Source: Saccharofermentans sp.
GTDB taxonomy: Bacteria > Bacillota > Clostridia > Saccharofermentanales > Saccharofermentanaceae
Direction: 5' to 3'
Assembly: GCA_024403695.1 (NCBI GenBank)
Contig: JAKSRI010000004.1
Location: forward strand, 87,209 to 151,208
DNA: 64,000 nt
In this document: one piece after another, positions 49,952-58,637 of the stretch
Layout: every line of letters starts with the position of its first letter
Numbering within the stretch: position 1 is the stretch's first letter
Notes under the pieces: generated by a model
The model's database searches: none
What the model saw: only the letters and a program-made list of their open reading frames with translations
Told to the model about the DNA's origin: nothing
Program-made: the position numbers and the translations under genes

Positions 49952-52741
49952 ATGCCTAAATATACTTTGGATTGGAATAAATATACAGACCTTGCTATTC
50001 AGGCGGCAGAAGAAGGATCTGTACTTGTAAAGAATGATGACAAGGTATTACCTGTAGCTCCTGGAACTAAGGTTGCACTTTTTGGTCGTATGCAGACTCA
50101 TTATTACAAGAGTGGTACTGGTTCTGGAGGAATGGTTAATGTAGAGCATGTTGTTGACCTTTTTGAGGGCCTTAATGAATCTGGTCTTATTCTTGATCAG
50201 GATGTAGTTAATACATACGTTGAATGGGAGAAGAGTAATCCTGTTGATCCTGGTGTTGGCTGGGGTATGGAGAGATGGTCTCAGGATGAGATGTCACTTG
50301 ATGCTGATTTTGTAGCAAAGGCTGCAGCAAATAATGATGTGGCTATTATGATTATCGCCAGAACAGCTGGTGAGGACAGAGATAATACTGCTGAGGCAGG
50401 TTCCTACTATCTCAGTGATAGTGAAGAGGCTATGCTTAAAGCTGTTTGTGGAGCATTTAAGAGAACAATCGTCCTCCTTAATGTTGGTAACATTATCGAT
50501 ATGGCATTTGTTCAGAAATACAACCCATCAGCTGTAATGTACATCTGGCAGTCAGGAATGATTGGTGGAACAGCAGCAGCTAATCTTGTAACTGGTAAGG
50601 CAACACCTTCTGGATGCCTCACAGATACTATTGCTTATAGTCTTGAGGATTATCCATCAAATGATAACTTTGGCAACAAGGATCCAATGAAGGATTATTA
50701 TGCTGAGGATATTTATGTTGGTTATAGATATTTCTCCACTTTTGCTCCTGAGAAGGTTATGTATCCATTTGGTTATGGACTTTCTTATACACAGTTCGAG
50801 TATTCTGGTGTTAAGTTCGCTAATGAGGGAACAAAGGTTACTGCGAAGGTAACTGTTAAGAACGTTGGTGAGGTTAAGGGCAAGAAGACATTATTGCTTT
50901 TTGCTTCTGCTCCTCAGGGTAAACTTGGAAAGGCTGCACGCGTGCTCGTTGCTTTCGCCAAGACAAAGGACCTTGCCCCTGGTGCGTCCAGTGACTTGGA
51001 GCTTGTTGCTGACGAGTCTAGATTTGCTTCTTACGATGATGCAGATACACTCGGAAACGGTACTTGCTGGGTTCTCGAGGCAGGTAAGTATTCCTTCTAT
51101 CTTGGTGATAATGTTGCAGATGCAGCTGAGGTAGGAAGCTTCGACCTCGATAGTGATGTTGTTCTCGAGGTATTGAAGTCTGCTGCAGCTCCTGTAGAGA
51201 GCTTTGAGCGTCTTGGACTTGGTGGTAAGTATGAGCCAGTTCCTGTACGTAAGGTAGAGAATCGTGCTTCAAGACTTGAGCGCGTTCCTGCTGAGATTCC
51301 ACAGACAGGTGACAAGGGTATCAAGCTTAAGGATGTTATTGATGGAAAGAACTCCATGGATGAGTTCGTGGCTCAGCTCGAGGATGAAGACCTCGCTCTT
51401 ATGGTAAGAGGTGAGGGTATGAGCAGCCCTAAGGTAACTACAGGTACAGCTGGTGCCTTCGGAGGAATTACTAAGGAGCTTATGGCTTATGGTATTCCTA
51501 CACTTTGCTGTTCTGACGGACCTTCCGGCATGCGTATCGATAGTGGTAAGAAGGCATTTTCTATTCCTAATGGAACATGTCTCGCTTCTACATTTAATGA
51601 GGCTTTGATGGTTGATCTCTTCGAGTGCTTCGGTCTCGAGATGGTTGTAAATGGTATTGATACAATCCTTGGTCCTGGAATTAACATTCACAGACATCCA
51701 CTTAACGGACGTAACTTCGAGTATTTCTCTGAGGATCCATTCCTCACAGGTAGAATGGCTGCTGCTCAGATTACAGGGCTCGAGAAGCACGGCGTAACAG
51801 CTACTATTAAGCACTTCTGCGCTAATAATAGAGAGACAAACAGAAGATTTATGGACTCTGTTGTTTCTGAGAGAGCTCTTCGCGAGATTTATCTCAAGGG
51901 ATTTGAGATTGCCGTTAAGGAAGGCAAGGCTCGTTCTATCATGGCTGTATATAACAAGATTAATGGTCAGTATGGTACAGGCCACTATGAGCTCAATACT
52001 GTTGTTCTCCGTGAACAGTGGGGTTATACAGGTATCGTAATGACTGACTGGTGGGCATTTATTAAGAAGATTCCTAAGACAATGTATCACTCACCAGAGG
52101 ATCTCAATGAGCATTCCTTGATGGTAAGTGCACAGTGCGATCTTTACATGGTATGTTCTGATGTAGAGAGAAGAACTGTTGAAGAGTCTGATATTATGGA
52201 GAGTCTCCGCACTAATAACACTGAGCTTGTAACAAGAGCCGAGCTTCAGCGTGCTGCAAAGAATATTATCAACTTTGCAATTAACACACCTGCTATGGCA
52301 AGAGTGCTTGGTGACAAGCCTCAGGTAGAGCAGATTGACTGTCCATTTAAGGAGGATCTCGCAGAGGCAACTGTTAGTGAGTACTTCAAGGCAGATGATG
52401 AGCCAACAATTATGGTTGATACTGATACATCAGCTGGTGGAGATTATACATTCGGACTCGATTGTGATCGTCCAGGAAGATATAAGATTTACATCACTGG
52501 TTCTTCTGAACTTAATTCTCTTGCTCAGATTCCAATGACTGTATATTACACAAGTATTCCAATTAAGGTAATTACATGGAATGGTACAGAGGGACACGAC
52601 GTGGTTATCGAATCTGATATTAGAGTTATCTCTAAGTATACTGTTTTCAGATTCCATTTTGGTTCTGCCGGCGTTAAGCTTAAGAGCATCAAACTCGAGT
52701 TCTTGTACTCACCAGAGGATGATCCTAAGAAGGAATTCTGA
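49952..52741 (+). CDS. Beta-glucosidase, GH3, with permuted domain order
   Basis: A 929-residue glycoside hydrolase with domains in swapped order. Residues ~1-275 resemble the usual C-terminal alpha/beta sandwich (AAEEGSVLVKNDDKVLPV, YPFGYGLSYTQFEYS), then an FnIII-like domain (~280-400). The TIM barrel comes last (~455-790), with DGPSGMR, GPGINIHRHPLNGRNFEYFS, TIKHFCANN and VMTDWW, where Asp699 should be the nucleophile. The last ~95 residues look like a beta-sandwich carbohydrate-binding module. This order is known from Butyrivibrio and Ruminococcus enzymes. No signal peptide, so cello-oligosaccharides or glucosides are cleaved inside the cell. Confidence 0.93.
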   Translation: MPKYTLDWNKYTDLAIQAAEEGSVLVKNDDKVLPVAPGTKVALFGRMQTHYYKSGTGSGGMVNVEHVVDLFEGLNESGLILDQDVVNTYVEWEKSNPVDPGVGWGMERWSQDEMSLDADFVAKAAANNDVAIMIIARTAGEDRDNTAEAGSYYLSDSEEAMLKAVCGAFKRTIVLLNVGNIIDMAFVQKYNPSAVMYIWQSGMIGGTAAANLVTGKATPSGCLTDTIAYSLEDYPSNDNFGNKDPMKDYYAEDIYVGYRYFSTFAPEKVMYPFGYGLSYTQFEYSGVKFANEGTKVTAKVTVKNVGEVKGKKTLLLFASAPQGKLGKAARVLVAFAKTKDLAPGASSDLELVADESRFASYDDADTLGNGTCWVLEAGKYSFYLGDNVADAAEVGSFDLDSDVVLEVLKSAAAPVESFERLGLGGKYEPVPVRKVENRASRLERVPAEIPQTGDKGIKLKDVIDGKNSMDEFVAQLEDEDLALMVRGEGMSSPKVTTGTAGAFGGITKELMAYGIPTLCCSDGPSGMRIDSGKKAFSIPNGTCLASTFNEALMVDLFECFGLEMVVNGIDTILGPGINIHRHPLNGRNFEYFSEDPFLTGRMAAAQITGLEKHGVTATIKHFCANNRETNRRFMDSVVSERALREIYLKGFEIAVKEGKARSIMAVYNKINGQYGTGHYELNTVVLREQWGYTGIVMTDWWAFIKKIPKTMYHSPEDLNEHSLMVSAQCDLYMVCSDVERRTVEESDIMESLRTNNTELVTRAELQRAAKNIINFAINTPAMARVLGDKPQVEQIDCPFKEDLAEATVSEYFKADDEPTIMVDTDTSAGGDYTFGLDCDRPGRYKIYITGSSELNSLAQIPMTVYYTSIPIKVITWNGTEGHDVVIESDIRVISKYTVFRFHFGSAGVKLKSIKLEFLYSPEDDPKKEF

Positions 52742-52770
52742 TGCAGGTATAACATTTTAATGCTAAAATA

Positions 52771-52806
52771 AAAGTCGGCGCAGTAAATGAGCCGACTTTT
52801 GTTTAT
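52771..52806 (+). terminator. Intrinsic terminator after the GH3 gene
   Basis: AAAGTCGGC/GCCGACTTT stem with an 11-nt loop and TTGTTT tail. Confidence 0.9.
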
Positions 52807-52828
52807 AAATCTTATAAAGGAGAAAACT

Positions 52829-53677
52829 ATGAGAAGAGATTATTTCATATGTACATTTTTATTATGTATATGTGTGTCGCTTTTTTATGTGCTGTTTTCT
52901 CCGTTGTATTTTGTATACGGCCACATTGTCGTAAGAGATTTTGGCATCACGGAGACAATATTTGCCTGGATTTATTTCTTATTTGTATTTGGCGTGCTTC
53001 CAGTATATTCCGCCTATACTAAGAAATTATGGATTACGGCAGGACTTGCATCTTACAGTTTTTTCTGTGCATGTCTTCCAGCATGGATTCTTCCATCAAT
53101 GTCAGCATCTATAGGAGGAACAGAATCTAATATATTCGCTGTAGTAACAGGTTTTTGCCTTAAGTCAGTATATGAGATGGCTGAGGCACCTTTCGCTCCT
53201 TTAACCATGGTTTTTGGAGATAAGTTCTCGGAGTCTCTTTCCCGTAAGATTCTCTTTGAGGTTTTGTTTATTTATTGTGTGGTTCAGATTTACAGATTTT
53301 ACAGAGATGCGTATCTGGCAGAGAAGCTTAATCCTGCAAACGCTATCGACAGAACAGCTAACGAACATAAGGCGAAAGAGCACCAAAATGTGCGTAAGGC
53401 AGTTAAAACACCAGAGGTAATTGGTACAGTTATTTCAGCTCCGGCGAAGCCAGCTCCAGCACCAGATAGCTCACCAAAGCCTGCACCAGTACCTGTGCCC
53501 CCAGTTAAGGCACCAGCACATCCAGCTCCTAAGGTTGTTCAGCCAGGTAAGCCTGTACAGCCAGGTAAACCTGTTGAGGCACCAAGACATGCATCTGCAC
53601 CAAAGCCTGCCCCAGCTGCTGCACAGCAGCATGTTCCACAGCATCCTAAAGGCGCACCTGGACATCAGCAGCAATAA
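52829..53677 (+). CDS. Hypothetical membrane protein with Pro/Ala-rich tail
   Basis: A 282-residue protein. Residues ~1-170 hold four hydrophobic segments (about 5-32, 38-60, 68-90 and 140-165). The last ~80 residues are low complexity, with repeated PAPAP, PGKPV and APKPAP and a His/Gln end. Such tails often run through or along the cell wall or bind partner proteins. AAAGGAG lies 6 nt before the ATG. I recognise no family. Confidence 0.6.
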   Translation: MRRDYFICTFLLCICVSLFYVLFSPLYFVYGHIVVRDFGITETIFAWIYFLFVFGVLPVYSAYTKKLWITAGLASYSFFCACLPAWILPSMSASIGGTESNIFAVVTGFCLKSVYEMAEAPFAPLTMVFGDKFSESLSRKILFEVLFIYCVVQIYRFYRDAYLAEKLNPANAIDRTANEHKAKEHQNVRKAVKTPEVIGTVISAPAKPAPAPDSSPKPAPVPVPPVKAPAHPAPKVVQPGKPVQPGKPVEAPRHASAPKPAPAAAQQHVPQHPKGAPGHQQQ

Positions 53678-53759
53678 TCCCCATCACCTTGTTGCATAAA
53701 AGAGTGATGACTTGTAGAATTATTTGGTATACAAAGTATTTGATAATGGAGATAAGTGA

Positions 53760-54560
53760 ATGGCAAAGAATAATAAGCACTGGAAGTCTATGATGGCAAA
53801 TGAGGCTGATCGTAGCGCAGCTAAGGATGGAATCGATCCACTCGAGGAAGGTCTTGAGGGACTCTCATGGCTTGAGAATTCCAGACGTATTGTTAAGCAG
53901 ACAATTAAGAAGACAAGAGAAACATTTGGTGAGGAAGTTGGTAACTCTATCACTTCAGGTGTTCTCGCAATCTATCTTTTGTTTATGATTCCTTATGCTT
54001 CAGTACATTCATATATCACTGCACCAGAGGGAAAGGGATGTAAGTATGTGGTTGCTTATGCTGCATTCTTCCTTTTTATGTTTCTTGCATCTCTTTTTAC
54101 TACTGTTTATCATTCTATGAAGCATGGCACACCTCAGAAGAGAGTATTTGGAAAGCTTGATCACATTGCTGTTTACTTTGCGATTCTTGGTACATACGCT
54201 CCTATCTGCCTTTGCATTCTTCCTGAGAAGACAGGCATTGGAATTCTTATCGCTGAGGCAGCTCTTGCAGTACTTGGTATGTTCCTTATGATCTTTATGT
54301 ATCCAACTAATAAGGTTGGTACAGGATTTGCAAAAGCAATCTATGCTGTAATGGGACTTATTGGTGTGTTTGTTCTTGGAACAATTAAGGCCGCAGTTAG
54401 CACAGCTTGTTTCTGGCTTCTTATTGCAGGTGTAATTATTTATGTATGTGGAACCTTCTTCTATTCAGGAAAGAAGTTTAAGTTCTCACATATGGTATGG
54501 CACTTCTGTGTACTATTCGCAGCTGTTTGTCATGTATTGGCTTTGGTTTACTTTATCTAA
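53760..54560 (+). CDS. Hemolysin III family (PAQR) membrane protein
   Basis: A 266-residue protein with a ~60-residue charged N-terminal region longer than usual, then seven hydrophobic helices. Hallmarks are EEVGNSITSGVLAIYLLFMI, TTVYHSMKHG (first His motif), KLDHIAVYFAILGTYAPICL (Asp-His) and SHMVWHFCVLFAAVCHV (last His pair). The three His motifs form a metal site related to PAQR ceramidases. Despite the name, haemolysis is not implied. GGAGAT precedes the ATG. Confidence 0.85.
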   Translation: MAKNNKHWKSMMANEADRSAAKDGIDPLEEGLEGLSWLENSRRIVKQTIKKTRETFGEEVGNSITSGVLAIYLLFMIPYASVHSYITAPEGKGCKYVVAYAAFFLFMFLASLFTTVYHSMKHGTPQKRVFGKLDHIAVYFAILGTYAPICLCILPEKTGIGILIAEAALAVLGMFLMIFMYPTNKVGTGFAKAIYAVMGLIGVFVLGTIKAAVSTACFWLLIAGVIIYVCGTFFYSGKKFKFSHMVWHFCVLFAAVCHVLALVYFI

Positions 54561-54604
54561 TATATGGAATATATTAGTAAAGACAGCATAAGGATGGTTA
54601 TTTT

Positions 54605-54661
54605 ATGTATTGGTTAACAACAAATCTACAGGTTACAAAAGGTTACTGTGTTGCCCTTTAA
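54605..54661 (+). CDS. Leader peptide of the MFS transporter gene (18 codons)
   Basis: ATG at 54605, with AGGA at 54591-54594, opens MYWLTTNLQVTKGYCVAL and stops with TAA inside the loop of a terminator hairpin. Such short frames set ahead of drug-resistance genes control them through ribosome stalling, for example before erm, tet(M) and ABC-F genes. The match to that pattern is structural; the inducing drug is unknown. Confidence 0.6.
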   Translation: MYWLTTNLQVTKGYCVAL

Positions 54662-54694
54662 GGGGGTAGTGCGCCTTTTTTCAGTAGATTTGTT
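54619..54694 (+). terminator. Attenuator: leader terminator enclosed by an 11-bp stem
   Basis: GGTTACTGT (54641-54649) pairs with GTAGTGCGCC (54666-54675, one bulge), with CCC/GGG inside, followed by six T (54676-54681). AACAAATCTAC (54619-54629) and GTAGATTTGTT (54684-54694) form an outer 11-bp stem. GGTTAC occurs twice (54631, 54641), which could allow alternative pairing. The leader-peptide stop lies in the hairpin loop. Confidence 0.65.
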
Positions 54695-54720
54695 TATAAT
54701 CTGAATATTTTTGGCTCATT

Positions 54721-54757
54721 ATCTCCTTCTTTCTAATTAGAAATAAGGAGATTTTTT
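54721..54757 (+). terminator. Second hairpin with T-run, masking the MFS ribosome site
   Basis: ATCTCCTT (54721-54728) pairs with AAGGAGAT (54745-54752), with TTTCTAA/TTAGAAA inside (one C/T mismatch). TTTTTT runs up to the start codon at 54758. AAGGAG is the only ribosome site, so the same hairpin can stop transcription and block translation. Confidence 0.8.
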
Positions 54758-55855
54758 ATGGTTAATATCAAGAAACAAATTAATAAATTATATGCGTCGT
54801 CTATTCTGGGAAACATCTCATTATCGGCGGCGTGGGTAGCTATACTTGCCGCACGAGGATTCTCTCTTACAGAAATTGGAATAGCTGAGGCATGTTTTCA
54901 TCTGACAAGTATCCTCATGGAAATCCCTTCTGGAGTGTTGGCGGATGTTTTCGGACGTAAGAAGATGCTGATAGTGAGTGCCATAATGCACATTATCGGA
55001 AACATCGTCATGATAGCCTCCACTAATCTGGTGTGGGTATGCATTTCGATTGCTTTTCACGCGCTGAGCTATAACTTCACCTCAGGGTCTGGCGATGCTC
55101 TGGCCTACGATACGCTTAAAAGCGGCTCTCAGGAGAAACACTATGAGAAATACATATCAAACCAGCTGATCATTTACAGGCTGTTTGATGGCCTTTCTAC
55201 GCTATGTGCAGGCCTTGCCTTGTATCTGGGGCATCAGATTAGTTATGGTGTAGATATCGTTATCTGCATTATTCAACTGCTGATTCTTCGTGGACTAGTT
55301 GAGGTAGGAGACAGAATTAAACTTGAAGGTAATAGATGTACCGCAGTCTGGCGTGAGATTAAGGAATGCTTCAGAAAAAGCTTTCAGTTTATGAGAGAAT
55401 CCAAGAAGGCTTTCCGCCTTATGTTCTTTAATTCATTGCTGGGAAGCTTCGATATTCTGCTGCTCTTCTTTTTGCAGGCAAAATTTCCTAGAATAGGGCT
55501 AAAGGGAGTACTTCTTGGTGTAGCACTTTTTGTAACTCAGCTGGGAGGCATTATGGGATCTAAGCTTATATTGCTATTTAAGAAGGCACGATATTTGGAA
55601 GTCTATTTGGTATCTGCTGTTCTGATTCTCACTGGCCTATTAGTGGAGCACACCGGTATATGGTATGTGATGACTCTGGGAGGTGTAATCTCTGCTCTGG
55701 GTGATGATGCAATACAGATAAGAACCAATGCTATATTGCAGGACATGTTCCCGTCAGAACAAAGAGCGACACTGATGTCGATTGACTCCTTTATCTTCTC
55801 GCTGATAATGATTGTTCTGTCACCATTGGCAGGAATATTCTTTTCTATATGGTAA
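54758..55855 (+). CDS. MFS transporter, probable drug efflux
   Basis: A 365-residue protein with 10-11 hydrophobic helices, slightly short of the usual 12-helix MFS length. Motif A between helices 2 and 3 is intact (GVLADVFGRKKML). GSGDALAYDTLKSGSQEKHY in the following loop is common to a clostridial efflux subgroup. The central loop (EVGDRIKLEGNRCTAVWREI) parts the two halves. Together with a leader-peptide attenuator upstream, a role in resistance to a translation-blocking drug is plausible. Its start is fixed by the AAGGAG inside the upstream hairpin. Confidence 0.82.
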   Translation: MVNIKKQINKLYASSILGNISLSAAWVAILAARGFSLTEIGIAEACFHLTSILMEIPSGVLADVFGRKKMLIVSAIMHIIGNIVMIASTNLVWVCISIAFHALSYNFTSGSGDALAYDTLKSGSQEKHYEKYISNQLIIYRLFDGLSTLCAGLALYLGHQISYGVDIVICIIQLLILRGLVEVGDRIKLEGNRCTAVWREIKECFRKSFQFMRESKKAFRLMFFNSLLGSFDILLLFFLQAKFPRIGLKGVLLGVALFVTQLGGIMGSKLILLFKKARYLEVYLVSAVLILTGLLVEHTGIWYVMTLGGVISALGDDAIQIRTNAILQDMFPSEQRATLMSIDSFIFSLIMIVLSPLAGIFFSIW

Positions 55856-55884
55856 ATTAAATGCTTTTTTGATTAACTGTATGT

Positions 55885-56628
55885 ATGGAAAATAAATATA
55901 AAGCGTACAAGAAATTAACGGGCAATAGTGGAGCTATGACGGCTCTTCTAGTATTTGCTGGGTTCTGTATAGTATTTGGAATTGTATTAATTGCTTTTCT
56001 AGCCTTTATGGGGACCAAGAAAGACATGCTGGGAATTCTTATCACAGTAATATTAGGCGTGGTTTATGTAGGACTACTAATAGTATTTATCACATTAATT
56101 AGAAGACGTATTACCCATAAAAGAGAGCTTAGTGAAAAATTCTCTAAGCTAAGTGATCAGGAAAAAGAATACGTAGATAAGTTAGCTTATGATTACAGAA
56201 CTGATTACCTTAGGAGCAACGAGAAATATCTGTATGGAAAAATGTCTAATATAACTCCTAATAGCTTAATTAAGCGCGGTGTAATGTCATTTGAATATCT
56301 TTCCATAGGAGATTTGGCATGGGTTTATATGATAAATGGTGCTATAACTCCACAAATGGAGGCGACTCTGGTAGGTGCTGCTGTGGCTATTGTGGTTGGG
56401 GCTATGTATGATGAGAATCTGGTAAAATACCGAAGTATTTTTAGACAGGCAAACTTTAATCCAGTTCAGCCAAAAATTAATAGAACTGTTCATATAATCC
56501 TAAGAGATGGAACCAGCTACAAGGGCAAGATAGCAGTTAATGATTTTGAAGCTATGAAAGAATCACTTTCTGCATACAGTCCATCTTGTAGATTCGGATT
56601 AAATCCAGACGATATTGAGAAAATTTAA
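55885..56628 (+). CDS. Hypothetical two-helix membrane protein
   Basis: A 247-residue protein with two hydrophobic helices (about 19-42 and 48-72), then a charged ~175-residue soluble part (LSDQEKEYVDKLAYDYRTDY, TVHIILRDGTSYKGKIAVND). A short hydrophobic patch (VGAAVAIVVGAMYD) lies in the soluble half. The family is not recognised; DUF6709 may be related. No clear ribosome site precedes the ATG at 55885, which lies 29 bp after the MFS stop. Confidence 0.6.
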   Translation: MENKYKAYKKLTGNSGAMTALLVFAGFCIVFGIVLIAFLAFMGTKKDMLGILITVILGVVYVGLLIVFITLIRRRITHKRELSEKFSKLSDQEKEYVDKLAYDYRTDYLRSNEKYLYGKMSNITPNSLIKRGVMSFEYLSIGDLAWVYMINGAITPQMEATLVGAAVAIVVGAMYDENLVKYRSIFRQANFNPVQPKINRTVHIILRDGTSYKGKIAVNDFEAMKESLSAYSPSCRFGLNPDDIEKI

Positions 56629-56636
56629 GCAAAGAA

Positions 56637-56664
56637 AAACCGGTTCAGTACTGAACCGGTTTTA
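56637..56664. terminator. Bidirectional terminator
   Basis: AACCGGTTCAG-TA-CTGAACCGGTT, a perfect palindrome flanked by A- and T-runs, shared by the 55885 gene (plus) and oadB (minus). Confidence 0.92.
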
Positions 56665-56688
56665 ATGTGTTTATAAGTTATGTACTTA

Positions 56689-57846
56689 TTAAGCGAACAA
56701 GCTGAGGAGTACACCTGCAGCAACTGCAGAACCGATAACACCAGCAACGTTAGGACCCATAGCATGCATGAGAAGGAAGTTGCTCTTGTTCTCTTTCTGA
56801 CCAACTGTGTTAGCAACACGAGCTGCCATTGGAACCGCGGATACACCAGCGGAACCGATAAGTGGATTAATCTTACCACCGGAGATGTAGTACATAAGAA
56901 TACCGATAAGGAGACCACCAACAGTAGCCAAGCAGAAAGCTGCGAGACCAAGACCGATGATGAAGAGTGTCTCTGGCTTAAGGAAGTTTGTACCTACAGC
57001 TGTAGCACCAACGGATGTACCGAGGAAGATTGTTACGATGTTACACATAGCATTCTGTGCTGTATCACTAAGTCTGTCTGTAACGCCGCACTCTCTGAAG
57101 AGGTTACCAAGCATAAGGCATCCGATGAGTGGAGCAACAGATGGGAGAATAAGGATACATACGATAGTTACGATAACTGGGAAGCAAATCTTCTCAATTT
57201 TAGATACAGGACGAGCCTGCTCCATCTTAACCTGACGCATCTTCTTTGTAGTAAGAAGATTCATGAAGAATGGCTGAATCATTGGAATCAAAGCCATGTA
57301 TGAGTAAGCTGCGATAGCGATAGCACCGAGAAGCTGTGGAGCGAGCTTAGATGTAACGAAGATCGCTGTAGGACCATCAGCACCACCAATGATACCGATA
57401 GAAGCTGCCTCAGGACCTGTGAAGTTAAGGAGTGTAGCTCCGATGAACGCACAGGAAATACCGAACTGAGCACCAGCACCCATGAAGAGGGATGTTGGTC
57501 TACTGATAAGTGGTCCGAAGTCTGTCATAGCACCAACTGCCATGAAAACGAGACAAGGGAAGATATCAAGCTTTACACCAAGGTAAAGGATATCGAACAA
57601 ACCAGGCTCTGCACCGATTTCCTTCCAGTTGATTCCTTCCTGGAACCATTCAGGGTGGAATACACCAGTTGTAGCGAGGTTTGTGAGGAGCATACCGAAA
57701 GCAATAGGAAGAAGAAGGAGTGGCTCGAACTTCTTACCGATTGCGAGGTAGCAGAGAACACAAGCAAGACCAATCATGACGAAGTTACGCCAATCAAGAG
57801 TCATGAAGCCTGACTGCTCCCACAATGTTTTTAATACTTCTAACAT
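56689..57846 (-). CDS. oadB: Na+-pumping decarboxylase beta subunit
   Basis: A 385-residue membrane subunit of oxaloacetate decarboxylase with about nine hydrophobic helices. It releases CO2 from carboxybiotin and moves Na+ outward. The family core is visible: PLISRPTSLFMGAGAQFGIS, IGIIGGADGPTAIFVTSKLA with the Asp used for Na+ coupling, and AAYSYMALIPMIQPF. It ends GPNVAGVIGSAVAAGVLLSL, as in other beta subunits. It is the last gene of the oad unit, after the biotin carrier. Confidence 0.95.
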   Translation of the reverse strand: MLEVLKTLWEQSGFMTLDWRNFVMIGLACVLCYLAIGKKFEPLLLLPIAFGMLLTNLATTGVFHPEWFQEGINWKEIGAEPGLFDILYLGVKLDIFPCLVFMAVGAMTDFGPLISRPTSLFMGAGAQFGISCAFIGATLLNFTGPEAASIGIIGGADGPTAIFVTSKLAPQLLGAIAIAAYSYMALIPMIQPFFMNLLTTKKMRQVKMEQARPVSKIEKICFPVIVTIVCILILPSVAPLIGCLMLGNLFRECGVTDRLSDTAQNAMCNIVTIFLGTSVGATAVGTNFLKPETLFIIGLGLAAFCLATVGGLLIGILMYYISGGKINPLIGSAGVSAVPMAARVANTVGQKENKSNFLLMHAMGPNVAGVIGSAVAAGVLLSLFA

Positions 57847-57862
57847 TCGACCATGACCTCCA

Positions 57863-58255
57863 TTAACCGATTGTTACGATAGGATCGCCTGTAGCAACAG
57901 AAGAACCCTTTGCTGCAATAACCTGTGCAACCTTACCATCACATGGAGCGAAGATCTCGTTCTCCATCTTCATAGCCTCGAGGATAGCAACTACATCGCC
58001 TTCCTTAACAGCCTGACCAACAGTTACCTTAACATCAAGGACTGTACCAGGCATTGGTGCTGTAGCAGGTGTACCAGAAACAGCAACAGCAGGAGCTGCA
58101 GCTGGAGCAGGTGCAGCAGCAGGAGCGGCAGCAACAGGAGCTGCGGCAACTGGAGCAGGAGCTGCTACCACGTCAGTTGTTCTGAGAAGATTAGCTTTAC
58201 CCTTCTCAACCTCAACCTCATAAACTTTGTCATTAATTGTTACGTTATAAATCAT
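57863..58255 (-). CDS. Biotin carboxyl carrier protein of the decarboxylase
   Basis: A 130-residue protein. The N-terminal ~35 residues (YNVTINDKVYEVEVEKGK) are followed by a Pro/Ala linker (PAPVAAAPVAAAPAAAPAPA) and a biotinyl domain (~60-130) with EAMKMENEI, where Lys receives biotin. The carrier moves CO2 between the carboxyltransferase and the OadB membrane subunit. In Klebsiella it is the tail of OadA; here it is a separate gene, as in other clostridial decarboxylases. Confidence 0.95.
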   Translation of the reverse strand: MIYNVTINDKVYEVEVEKGKANLLRTTDVVAAPAPVAAAPVAAAPAAAPAPAAAPAVAVSGTPATAPMPGTVLDVKVTVGQAVKEGDVVAILEAMKMENEIFAPCDGKVAQVIAAKGSSVATGDPIVTIG

Positions 58256-58269
58256 AGGTAGTTTCTCCT

Positions 58270-58632
58270 TTATTTCTCTTCAATAAGAGTAATTGACTTG
58301 AAAATTAACTCTGAAAGAGGGATTCCTGTGTTATCGCTAACAATCGCCATAATCATAGCAGCTGTCTTCTCATCACAACCCTTAAGTCTCAAGGAACCAG
58401 AAGAGAACTCTTCTTCCTTAACTGGCTCTGCTGGAGCTACAGGAGCAGCAACAGCTGGAGCAGGCTTCTTCTCATCTTTAACAAGAGAAGAGAAAATCTT
58501 ACCTGAGATAGTAATAAGAATACAGATAATACAAAGCACTGCGAAAACAACAGTAATAACGATACCAGCATCAAGTAATGCTTCGTTCATTGGGAGAACC
58601 CCTTCCTTAGCTACTAATAAAGCTGAAGTCAT
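58270..58632 (-). CDS. OadG-like gamma subunit
   Basis: A 120-residue protein with one membrane helix (about 22-45: AGIVITVVFAVLCIICILIT), an Ala/Pro linker and a C-terminal ~40-residue soluble part (LKGCDEKTAAMIMAIVSDNT). OadG anchors the carboxyltransferase to the membrane complex. Both Met1 and Met15 (58590) have ribosome sites; Met1 is used, GGAGG being 9 nt upstream within the end of oadA. No metal-binding C-terminal His pair is obvious. Confidence 0.8.
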   Translation of the reverse strand: MTSALLVAKEGVLPMNEALLDAGIVITVVFAVLCIICILITISGKIFSSLVKDEKKPAPAVAAPVAPAEPVKEEEFSSGSLRLKGCDEKTAAMIMAIVSDNTGIPLSELIFKSITLIEEK

Positions 58633-58637
58633 AGGGA

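Noticed and set aside
53679..53712. CATCAC/GTGATG repeat after the Pro-rich membrane protein as a terminator
   Set aside because: A 6-bp stem with a long loop and no T-run.
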